Positions 25,672 through 32,988 of a DNA stretch of 64,000 nt are shown one piece after another. The translations under genes were made by a program, and so were the position numbers. Source of the DNA: CAZVPF01 sp964628195 (lineage in GTDB: Bacteria > Planctomycetota > Phycisphaerae > Sedimentisphaerales > Anaerohalosphaeraceae); NCBI GenBank assembly GCA_964628195.1, contig CAZVPF010000004.1, forward strand, positions 1-64,000. The letters are read 5' to 3'. The notes under the pieces are model-generated. The model ran no database searches. It saw only the letters and a program-made list of their open reading frames with translations, and was not told the DNA's origin. The stretch's first letter is position 1; every line of letters begins with the position of its first letter.

Positions 25672-27354
25672 ATGATCAGAAAAATATCTGCCTTCACTTA
25701 CGTTGCGTCTCTTTCGGTGTTGTTCGTCGCGGTTTGTGCCTCTGCACTAACGGTACACGATGTCGTAAAGCCTTATGAAAGGCCTGACTATATACCCGCC
25801 GCCAGTGATGTTTCGATACGCTCGCTGAATTTCCGTCCCATGGACAAAGACGACGACCACAACACCATCCAGGCGGTCAAGGATTTCCACGCAACCCGGC
25901 TCGAGTGGGTTTACCTGCGCTTCAACGAAGAAGAAAAAAAACTTATCCGCAAGGTAAAGGACATGGGCTGTGTCTTCGGCGCCTCCGGCGAGCCCGGCAC
26001 GGGTGTAAAGGTCGAACTTGCCGCCGGTCGTGATTACATCGCCAATGCCCTGCTGTCGTATCACGGCCAGCCGCGATACAATGTGCATTCCAAGGACTGG
26101 GTAATGCCTATCTACCCCGGCTGCGTGAACAACCCTGTTTATAAAAGGAACAACCTTGAATATTATGTCAAAAATGTCCAGTGGGGCGCAGATGTCCTCC
26201 AGCGGGACGGCGCGTCAAACCAGTACCATTACGCCCGCGTCGGCGAAGGCTGCTACTGCAAATACTGCATGAAAGAATTCCCGAAGTATCTCGAAGATAA
26301 CATCTCCGAAACCAAGCTTAAAGAACTTGGCATCGACAACGTCAAGAGCTTCGATTACAAAAAGTGGCTCGCCGATAACGATTTCGTAAAAGACGACGGG
26401 CGAATCGAGCATATCAACAACCCGCTGTTTATGGTATTCGCCGATTTCCAGCAGCAAAGCAATACTCAGTTCTTCAAGGACCTCCGAACAGCCGTAAATA
26501 TTCACGCCCTTCGTCGGGTCCCTTTCTCGCATAACAACACTTCCTGGCAGCACTGGGAGTATGACTTCAATCTCGTGTTCGATTTCGCGCTCTCGGAGAT
26601 CGTTATGCAAGCCTCCACGCCGACGCATATTTACGACCGTGCCTGCAAAGCAAGGCGCCTCGGCAAGGTGCAGGTCTTCGGCACTCCCAAAAGCATGGGC
26701 AAAAACTACACCCAGACCGAGCTCAACCCCCTCAAACGCCAGGTTATCGCGACCGCTTACGCAAGCGGCGGCCTTGCCCGTGTGCCCTGGGACATGTTCG
26801 AGGACACCAAAGACGGCGCCGGCCGCTATTTCGGCAGTCCCGAACACTTCGCGGATATCTACGGCTTCGTTCGCTCAATAGCCCCTCTGCTCGAAGCCTA
26901 CGAAGACGCAGGCGGATTTGGCCCCGGCATAGAGGAAAACAGGTACCCGCAAGAAGCGCCCCTTAAAATCTCCGCAGACGCTGAAAAGGTCTACGCCTTT
27001 ATAAGGGCGATACCCGGCGATAAGGATGCCCCCGTTGTTATCCATCTCGTTGACTGGAACGAAGACAAAAAACCCTTCGCCGTCTCCCTGAACAGCAAAA
27101 GCTTCTTTACCAGCGGCACACTTTCCCTCGAGCTTTATCAGCCCGTAAAGTATTACAGGCGGATACACGAAAGGGCCTGGCAAAGGGCCCAGGAAATGCT
27201 CGGCGAGGACGAAAAACTTTCGCCTAAGCACGCAAAAGCATATTACGAACTTTCGCAAAAAACTGAGCTAAAACCAGTGACCGGGGACGGGGTTATGAAA
27301 GTAACCATACCCCCGATAAACCCCTGGGCAGTGCTGGTCGTGTCAAAACTTTAA
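25672..27354 (+). CDS. Secreted TIM-barrel-like protein, putative glycoside hydrolase
   Basis: Exported protein of about 560 residues with a signal peptide ending near residue 26. I do not recognise a named family. The body has alternating beta/alpha character and a CYCKYCMKEFPKYL segment like the C-x2-C ... YL element seen in GH42-like and other uncharacterised barrel hydrolases; the C-terminal 130 residues look like a small beta-sandwich. Many aromatic and acidic residues (WDMFED, HNNTSWQHWEYD) would suit a sugar-binding cleft. AAAGGA precedes the ATG at 25672. It stands alone between a protease and a PEP-CTERM gene. Function uncertain. Confidence 0.5.
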   Translation: MIRKISAFTYVASLSVLFVAVCASALTVHDVVKPYERPDYIPAASDVSIRSLNFRPMDKDDDHNTIQAVKDFHATRLEWVYLRFNEEEKKLIRKVKDMGCVFGASGEPGTGVKVELAAGRDYIANALLSYHGQPRYNVHSKDWVMPIYPGCVNNPVYKRNNLEYYVKNVQWGADVLQRDGASNQYHYARVGEGCYCKYCMKEFPKYLEDNISETKLKELGIDNVKSFDYKKWLADNDFVKDDGRIEHINNPLFMVFADFQQQSNTQFFKDLRTAVNIHALRRVPFSHNNTSWQHWEYDFNLVFDFALSEIVMQASTPTHIYDRACKARRLGKVQVFGTPKSMGKNYTQTELNPLKRQVIATAYASGGLARVPWDMFEDTKDGAGRYFGSPEHFADIYGFVRSIAPLLEAYEDAGGFGPGIEENRYPQEAPLKISADAEKVYAFIRAIPGDKDAPVVIHLVDWNEDKKPFAVSLNSKSFFTSGTLSLELYQPVKYYRRIHERAWQRAQEMLGEDEKLSPKHAKAYYELSQKTELKPVTGDGVMKVTIPPINPWAVLVVSKL

Positions 27355-27443
27355 GGTAGTTCTAATAATTGCTTTTTCGCCAAAATGAATTTTTAGAGGT
27401 GCCCTTTAGAACTTTTTGCAATTTGAGAAGGTAAAACCGCGCA

Positions 27444-27481
27444 TAAAAAAACCCCGGCGGGGTTGGAGGTCCCCCACCGGG
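27444..27481 (-). terminator. Rho-independent terminator of the DUF4114/PEP-CTERM gene
   Basis: Minus-strand hairpin: CCCGGTGGGG (27481-27472), 9-nt loop, CCCCGCCGGG (27462-27453), with one G-T wobble, followed by a run of T (27451-27445). Confidence 0.85.
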
Positions 27482-27514
27482 CTTGAAAAAAGTGATAGTA
27501 CTTAATTTTACTTT

Positions 27515-28207
27515 TTACTTCTTTTTAACACCGGTAACCAGCATGCCGATACCGAATATCGCAAGCGTCGCCGGTTCCGGCACAGGGTTCACACCGCTCG
27601 GCACGTTAACCGACACCACCATGTCATTGAAGTCCCCGTCATAGCCCCCATCGCTGACCGACAGGTCCTCCATACCCAAAACGATATCTACACCGCCGCC
27701 CAGGGGATGCTCGTCCCGGACGTCGAATACCAGCACATGCTGAACGTCAGCGTCTGGTCCGCTGTTGACCGCCGCGTCGGAGTAGTACACCCCGCCGCGG
27801 GGAGCCTTCTTACTGCTGTCGATGTAAAAACCGAACGTGCCCGAGAAGTCATACTTCTTATTGGGCTTCAGCCAGGCCTTGCCCGCGTCGCTGTCGATAA
27901 ACAGGCTCTCGCCTGCCCCGGCCTTTTTATTACCGGCAAATATCTCGATCCTTCTGGAAGGATCACCCGCGTCAAAAACACCGAAACTGTTGGTGTTCGC
28001 AAAGCCCGCGTCTTCCATCATAATGGCAAAATCGAACTGCAAAACACCCGACCCTGCCACGAGATACTCTGTCCCTGAATCGTAATAACCGTTAAGTGCG
28101 TCCTGCTTAAGAATACCCCCCAGCGAAACCATGGATGCACCGGCAAAAGAAACCGTCGTCAAAACACTTACACTAACCATCAAAGCAAAGCGTTTCCCGT
28201 AATTCAT
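27515..28207 (-). CDS. DUF4114-type PEP-CTERM secreted protein
   Basis: Exported protein of about 230 residues: signal peptide, a beta-rich domain ending in the DUF4114-like YDGDFNDMVV signature with preceding GVDIVLGMEDL, then a PEP-CTERM sorting tail (VPEPATLAIFGIGML, basic VKKK end). The frame is open to 28285, but GGGGGA before the ATG at 28207 and the upstream promoter at 28298-28325 support the shorter protein. DUF4114 domains occur in surface and extracellular proteins; precise role unknown. Confidence 0.78.
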   Translation of the reverse strand: MNYGKRFALMVSVSVLTTVSFAGASMVSLGGILKQDALNGYYDSGTEYLVAGSGVLQFDFAIMMEDAGFANTNSFGVFDAGDPSRRIEIFAGNKKAGAGESLFIDSDAGKAWLKPNKKYDFSGTFGFYIDSSKKAPRGGVYYSDAAVNSGPDADVQHVLVFDVRDEHPLGGGVDIVLGMEDLSVSDGGYDGDFNDMVVSVNVPSGVNPVPEPATLAIFGIGMLVTGVKKK

Positions 28208-28297
28208 CTTGTCCCCCGAAACTAACCCCTTTTGATGTAACCTGGATGAAAATAAGGCGTAAATTCCCCCCATATCACCCCCCAAAACGCAAAGTAT

Positions 28298-28325
28298 ATT
28301 ATACTAAATATTGGCCCCTGCTCAA
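28298..28325 (-). promoter_or_regulatory. Promoter of the DUF4114/PEP-CTERM gene
   Basis: Minus-strand TTGAGC (28325-28320), 16-nt spacer, TATAAT (28303-28298). Its start near 28291 would leave a leader of about 84 nt. Confidence 0.55.
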
Positions 28326-28448
28326 AACGCCCGGCCCGGATTTATCCGAAAAAACTGCCCAAAACGCGTTGATTGACAGCAAAGCCCCTGTTTACCGGAC
28401 CCTAAACCAAAATTTTTCAATATTTCCCGGCTTCTTTAAACATTGTTC

Positions 28449-28476
28449 TTGACATTTGCCGAAAAGGATGTGTAAT
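28449..28476 (+). promoter_or_regulatory. Promoter of leader/attenuator unit
   Basis: TTGACA (28449-28454), 16-nt spacer, TGTAAT (28471-28476). Start near 28483, just before the leader peptide gene. Confidence 0.65.
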
Positions 28477-28517
28477 AGACGCTTCAATATTAAATGTAAT
28501 CGAAAATGGAAGTAATA

Positions 28518-28646
28518 ATGAGCAGCACAAATTATCACAACACGCTATCGGAGGCAAGGCCCTGCCCGGCTGTAACGGCCCTGCGCCTCGATGTGATAAT
28601 CGCCGAGATGGTAATTATTAAAGGAGACATCCCGCCGCTGCTCTAA
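28518..28646 (+). CDS. Putative branched-chain-rich leader peptide (42 aa)
   Basis: Short open frame, ATG at 28518 with GGAAG five bases upstream (an in-frame ATG at 28506 is possible). The first half is unremarkable; the second half is rich in branched residues: V26-I27-I28, V32-I33-I34, I38 and a final PPLL. Its last codons and stop form one arm of an antiterminator stem (see 28635-28708). This arrangement fits a translated attenuator leader sensing Ile/Val/Leu supply, as in ilv and leu leaders. Alternatively it is an ordinary small protein; length and position argue for a leader. Confidence 0.6.
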   Translation: MSSTNYHNTLSEARPCPAVTALRLDVIIAEMVIIKGDIPPLL

Positions 28647-28708
28647 GTTTTTTGAACATACTGTTTTTCAAAGGCCTTTCAGAGCAGCGGTTCTGAAGGG
28701 CCTTTTTT
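28635..28708 (+). promoter_or_regulatory. Transcription attenuator: antiterminator and terminator stems
   Basis: Terminator: AAGGCCTTTCAGA (28671-28683) pairs with TCTGAAGGGCCTT (28692-28704), 13 bp with one wobble, then six T (28703-28708). Antiterminator: CCGCTGCTCT (28635-28644), which includes the last leader codons, pairs perfectly with AGAGCAGCGG (28681-28690), which is the loop and inner stem of the terminator. The two are mutually exclusive. A ribosome reaching the leader stop codon would cover 28635-28644 and allow termination; stalling at the upstream Val-Ile-Ile codons would free it and allow read-through into the methyltransferase gene. Confidence 0.75.
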
Positions 28709-28759
28709 ATTGGGCTAAGTTAAATAACCGAAACAGGCAGGCATTTAGGAAGTGGAAAA

Positions 28760-29515
28760 ATGGAAATCGTAAAATTGGAAAATTTCGCCGACGATGACAG
28801 ATTCTGGAAGCTCGCGGAGAAGTTCATCTTCAACGAGAGAATCATGGAAAACGCTCCCGCAGAAGCCCAGAGCGTCATTGAACTGGCAGATATAATGCCG
28901 CCTGCGAAAATATGCGACTTCGGATGCGGCCTTGGCAGGCACTGTATAGCCTTTGCGCAAAAAGGCTTTGAGGTGACAGGCGTTGACAGGAACAGTCCGT
29001 ACCTTGAAAAGGCCGCCGACAAAGTCCGTGCGGCAAATGTCGATGTTGAACTGATAAACGCCGACAGCAGGGTTTTTGCCCGCCCCGGCGCATTCGACCT
29101 CGCGGTGAACCTGTATACCTCGATCGGATATTATGCGAAAAATGCCGACAACATGAAAATACTTGAAAATATACATTCCTCCCTTCGCCCCGGCGGCAAG
29201 GCGGTGTTCGAGTTTTTCTCCCGGGAAGTATTTGCCCGCGCCTTCCAGAAGCGGGACTGGGTCCAGGAAGGAGACTCCTTCCTGCTGGAAGAACGCGTGG
29301 TCAACGAAGACTACAGCAAGATAAATAACCGCTGGGTGTTTTTCACGCCCGGGGAAAGTATTGAGTATCAAATGAGCTTGTGGCTGTACTCGGGTTTGCA
29401 GTTCAAACAGATGCTGCTCGATGCAGGATTTAAGAAGGTTACGCTTTACGGCGCGCTTGACGGCAGGGCCTACGACCAGATGGCCCGCAGGCTTGTCGCC
29501 GTCGCGGAAAAGTAA
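28760..29515 (+). CDS. Class I SAM-dependent methyltransferase
   Basis: Soluble methyltransferase of 251 residues with a Rossmann-type SAM domain: motif I ICDFGCGLGRH (about 54-64), motif II GVDRNSPYLEKA, then NADSRVF, and the DLAVNLYTSIGYY segment in the motif IV position. The C-terminal half resembles the class of small-molecule methyltransferases with a SLGYF/TSIGY-type loop. AGGAAG precedes the ATG. It lies directly downstream of the attenuator and 29 bp before a GNAT gene. The substrate is not indicated. Confidence 0.8.
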   Translation: MEIVKLENFADDDRFWKLAEKFIFNERIMENAPAEAQSVIELADIMPPAKICDFGCGLGRHCIAFAQKGFEVTGVDRNSPYLEKAADKVRAANVDVELINADSRVFARPGAFDLAVNLYTSIGYYAKNADNMKILENIHSSLRPGGKAVFEFFSREVFARAFQKRDWVQEGDSFLLEERVVNEDYSKINNRWVFFTPGESIEYQMSLWLYSGLQFKQMLLDAGFKKVTLYGALDGRAYDQMARRLVAVAEK

Positions 29516-29544
29516 AAAACAATAGAAATGGAAGCGAGCATAAA

Positions 29545-30000
29545 ATGAATATACGTGAGATGACAATTGAAGATTACGACCAGGTTTTCGACCTGTGGCG
29601 TCGGGCCGACGGCGTGGGTCTGCACGAGCACGACCAGGACAGCCGGGCAGGTATAGAAAAGTTTCTGATGTACAACCCAGGACTTAGCCTTGTCGCCGAG
29701 ATAGACGGAAATATCATCGGGGCGGTACTTGTCGGCCATGACGGCCGTGCAGCGTCTTTTCATCACCTCGCCGTTGACACCCACTACCGGCGACAGGGGA
29801 TAGGCCGCTCGCTCGTCCACAAGGCGATTGACAAGCTGCGCAACACCGGAATAACCAAATGCTTCCTGCTGGTTTACGACAACAACGACAAGGCGATAAA
29901 CTTCTGGCGAAACATCGGCTTTGCACCGCGGACCAATCTTATGCTCATGGCCAGGCCCATCGAAATGACGATCGACCAGCTTCTGCACATAACCACATGA
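29545..30000 (+). CDS. GNAT N-acetyltransferase (YpeA/RimI-like)
   Basis: Acetyltransferase of 151 residues with complete GNAT landmarks: beta-strand plus YRRQGIGRSLVHKAID as acetyl-CoA loop, then NDKAINFWRNIGF near the C-terminus. The short form and NFWRNIGF ending are like YpeA/RimI relatives. Probably co-transcribed with the methyltransferase. Substrate unknown. Confidence 0.82.
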   Translation: MNIREMTIEDYDQVFDLWRRADGVGLHEHDQDSRAGIEKFLMYNPGLSLVAEIDGNIIGAVLVGHDGRAASFHHLAVDTHYRRQGIGRSLVHKAIDKLRNTGITKCFLLVYDNNDKAINFWRNIGFAPRTNLMLMARPIEMTIDQLLHITT

Positions 30001-30022
30001 ATGGGAAAATGGAGACAGGTTA

Positions 30023-30057
30023 AGGTGAAATCGGGCCCGAAAACCCCGCTTTCACCT
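30023..30057. other. Hairpin between GNAT gene and ileS
   Basis: AGGTGAAA (30023-30030) and TTTCACCT (30050-30057) form a perfect 8-bp stem around a GC-rich loop with its own CGGG/CCCG pairing. Only GTTTATCG follows, so it would be at best a weak terminator. Confidence 0.4.
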
Positions 30058-30068
30058 GTTTATCGTCC

Positions 30069-30097
30069 TTGACAAAAGCATTGAAGAGGCTTATTAT
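30069..30097 (+). promoter_or_regulatory. Promoter of ileS
   Basis: TTGACA (30069-30074), 17-nt spacer, TATTAT (30092-30097). Start near 30104, giving a short 28-nt leader, so no T-box fits between promoter and gene. Confidence 0.7.
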
Positions 30098-30131
30098 AAA
30101 CGCTTTTCTCGATTTATTTACGAGGACCTAA

Positions 30132-32984
30132 ATGGCCAAAGACAAGAAGAATAAAGGATATCGTGACACGCTGAACCTGCCTTCCACCAGTTTCGGGATG
30201 AAGGCCAACCTGACCCAGCGAGAACCCCAGCAGCAGAAGCACTGGGACAAGGCCGATATTTACAACACTATCCTTGCCGCCCGCAGGGACTGTCCGGATT
30301 ATATTCTGCACGACGGCCCCCCCTACGCCAACGGCGATATTCACATGGGCCACGTCATCAACAAGGTACTCAAGGACTTCGTCGTCAAGTACAAAACCAT
30401 GACCGGCCATCACTGTCCCTACGTGCCGGGCTGGGACTGTCACGGCCTGCCTATCGAGGTCAAGGTCATGGCCGAACTCGGAGACCAGGCAAAAAAAATG
30501 TCCAAGCCCGAGATACGCAAAAAGTGTCAAAAATACGCATCCAAGTTCGTCAAAACCCAGTCAAAGCAGTTCAGGTCGCTCGGCATATTCGGCGATTTTG
30601 ACAATCCCTACCTTACACTCAAGCCCCAGTATGAAAAAGGAATACTCGAAGTCTTCGCCGAGCTCGTCGGCAAGGGGCTCGTCTACAAGCAGCTAAAACC
30701 GATCCACTGGTCCGTTGGCTGCGAAACCGCCCTCGCAGATGCCGAACTCGAATACAAGAATATCGAATCACCCAGTATATACGTAAACTTCCCCGCTTCC
30801 CCCGAATCCGCCGAAAAGCTCGACCGGCTCGGGCTCGTGCAGGACAAAACCGCAAAGCCCTGTTTTATGATCTGGACGACAACTCCCTGGACCCTCGCGG
30901 CAAACCTCGCCGTCGCGGTCCACCCCGACCTTGAATATGTCGGCGTTCTTTATGAAAAGGACGGCCGGAAATTCAACAGCGTGGTCACGACCGCACGCGT
31001 CGAGGCCGTCGTAAAAGCAGCAGGTCTCGAAGAGGGACAATATTCGCTCAGCGCCCCTGTTAAAGGCGCCCGGCTTGCGGGACTGAGATACGAACACCCC
31101 TTCGTTAAACAAAACCCCACCGAGCAGGACGCTTACTTTGTAGTTACGGCAGATTACGTCACAACCGAGGACGGAACGGGGCTGGTGCATACCGCCCCGG
31201 GCCACGGCGTGGAGGACTACATGACCGGCAGGAACCACAACCTCGCCGTATACTCCCCGGTCAAGGCCGACGGATGTTATGATGATACGGTCCCCGAGTT
31301 TCTGCGCGGCAAAAGCGTGCTCAAGGTTGACCCGGAAGTAAACGCGCATCTAAAGGAAACCGGCCTGCTCCTCGCAGAGCAAAAAATATCTCACAGCTAC
31401 CCTCACTGCTGGCGAAGCAAAACACCCGTCATCTTCCGCGCAACCGAGCAGTGGTTCATAAGCGTTGACAATCCCCTCCCGGACACCGGCAAGAGCCTCC
31501 GCGAAATGGCCCTCGAGCAAACCGGCTCAGTTCGATGGATACCCCACTGGGGCGAAAAGCGAATACGCGGCATGCTCGAATCACGCCCAGACTGGTGTAT
31601 CTCGCGACAGAGAAGCTGGGGACTTGCGATACCGTCCTTCGTCAACAGCGAGGGAAAGGCGTTGCTCACGAAAGAATCCGCGCTGAAAGTTGCCGACTAT
31701 ATAGGCCAAAAGGGTTCCAACAGTTGGTTCACTGACTCGCCGCGGGAAATACTCGGCGAGGATTTCGACCTGCCCGAAGGCTTCTCGTTCGACGACCTCG
31801 AAAAGGAAGAAAATATTTTTGACGTATGGTTCGAGTCCGGCTGCAGTTGGTACAGCGTAGCCCACCAGGCCGGCTGGGACGTCCCCGTCGATATGTACCT
31901 CGAGGGCTCCGACCAGCACAGGGGCTGGTTCCAGTTGTCGCTGCTGCCCTGCCTGGGAGCGTTTACAAGGCCCCCGTTCAAAACGGTATTGACACACGGT
32001 TTCACCGTTGACGAAAAGGGCATGAAGCAGTCAAAGTCCGCCGGCAATTATGTAAGCGCACTCGAGGAAATACAGAAATACGGGGCCGATATCCTCCGGC
32101 TCTGGGTCGCCAGCGTCAATTACCAGGAAGACATGCGATGCTCCGATGAGCTTATCGGCAGGCTCCAGGACGCTTATCGAAAGATACGAAACACCCTGCG
32201 TTACCTGCTTGGAAATATTGACGATTTCAAACCCGACATGGCCGTTGACTATGACAAAATGCTGCCCCTCGATCAATGGGCCGTTCAGCAGCTCAACAAG
32301 CTGGTCGCCGCTGTGCACAACGCCTACGAAAATTACATGTTCCATCGTGTCTTCGCTCTGCTTTACAATTTCTGCACGGTCGAAATGAGCAATATTTATA
32401 TGGACGTCCTTAAGGATCGCCTGTACTGCGATGCGACCGATTCACTGTCCCGCAGAAGCGCGCAGACCGCGATGCGCCAAATACTGGATGCGCTTATAAA
32501 GATGCTTGCTCCGGTGCTTGTCCATACCGCCGAAGAGGCCTGGGATGCGTTGAAGCACAAGAAAAACGACGACAGTGTGCATTTACAGATAATGCCCTCA
32601 GCCGATTCCGCCGATGCCCTTGCCAAAGAGGACCAGAAGTGGCAGACCCTCATGGAGGTCCGCGACGAGGTGCTGCGGGAGCTTGAAGGGCTGCGGCAGG
32701 AAGATATAATCAACAGCAACCAGGAAGCGTCCGTTGAGATATTCTGCGACGATAAAACTAAAAAGGTCATCGAGGAATTCGGAACGGAAAACTTCGCGGC
32801 ACTTTGTATTGTCAGCGAGGCAATCCTCGACGGCCAGACCAGCGGGGAGCTTAAGATACGCGCCTATAAAAGCCCGCATAAGAAATGCGAACGCTGCTGG
32901 AACTACCTGCCCAGCGTTGGCGAGGACGGCAATCAGCAGGACCTTTGCCAAAGGTGCTCTAAGGTTGTTGCCGGTGTAAGTTAA
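30132..32984 (+). CDS. ileS: Isoleucyl-tRNA synthetase
   Basis: Class I aminoacyl-tRNA synthetase charging tRNA-Ile. Full length (950 aa). HIGH-type H71-M-G-H74 in PPYANGDIHMGHV; CP1 editing domain (TTTPWTLAANLAVAV); WCISRQRSWG; class signature K632-Q-S-K-S636; anticodon-binding domain; and a C-terminal zinc ribbon (CERCWNYLP ... CQRC). The signature loop has Gln where KMSKS has Met. GAGGA precedes the ATG and a strong promoter lies immediately upstream. Confidence 0.97.
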   Translation: MAKDKKNKGYRDTLNLPSTSFGMKANLTQREPQQQKHWDKADIYNTILAARRDCPDYILHDGPPYANGDIHMGHVINKVLKDFVVKYKTMTGHHCPYVPGWDCHGLPIEVKVMAELGDQAKKMSKPEIRKKCQKYASKFVKTQSKQFRSLGIFGDFDNPYLTLKPQYEKGILEVFAELVGKGLVYKQLKPIHWSVGCETALADAELEYKNIESPSIYVNFPASPESAEKLDRLGLVQDKTAKPCFMIWTTTPWTLAANLAVAVHPDLEYVGVLYEKDGRKFNSVVTTARVEAVVKAAGLEEGQYSLSAPVKGARLAGLRYEHPFVKQNPTEQDAYFVVTADYVTTEDGTGLVHTAPGHGVEDYMTGRNHNLAVYSPVKADGCYDDTVPEFLRGKSVLKVDPEVNAHLKETGLLLAEQKISHSYPHCWRSKTPVIFRATEQWFISVDNPLPDTGKSLREMALEQTGSVRWIPHWGEKRIRGMLESRPDWCISRQRSWGLAIPSFVNSEGKALLTKESALKVADYIGQKGSNSWFTDSPREILGEDFDLPEGFSFDDLEKEENIFDVWFESGCSWYSVAHQAGWDVPVDMYLEGSDQHRGWFQLSLLPCLGAFTRPPFKTVLTHGFTVDEKGMKQSKSAGNYVSALEEIQKYGADILRLWVASVNYQEDMRCSDELIGRLQDAYRKIRNTLRYLLGNIDDFKPDMAVDYDKMLPLDQWAVQQLNKLVAAVHNAYENYMFHRVFALLYNFCTVEMSNIYMDVLKDRLYCDATDSLSRRSAQTAMRQILDALIKMLAPVLVHTAEEAWDALKHKKNDDSVHLQIMPSADSADALAKEDQKWQTLMEVRDEVLRELEGLRQEDIINSNQEASVEIFCDDKTKKVIEEFGTENFAALCIVSEAILDGQTSGELKIRAYKSPHKKCERCWNYLPSVGEDGNQQDLCQRCSKVVAGVS

Positions 32985-32988
32985 AACT

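Larger units (their letters stand above)
28208..28505. other. Divergent intergenic region
   Basis: Holds two promoters pointing away from each other (28298-28325 minus, 28449-28476 plus) and otherwise no gene or repeat that I can support. Confidence 0.5.

Noticed and set aside
26215..26847. 210-codon frame antisense to the gene at 25672
   Set aside because: Same reason: no start signal and no recognisable protein.
28745..29566. 273-codon frame antisense to the methyltransferase gene
   Set aside because: The plus strand has complete SAM-binding motifs and a good ribosome-binding site; the antisense frame is a by-product of GC-rich codons.
30030..30131. T-box leader for ileS
   Set aside because: The promoter at 30069-30097 leaves only about 28 nt of leader, too short for a T-box.
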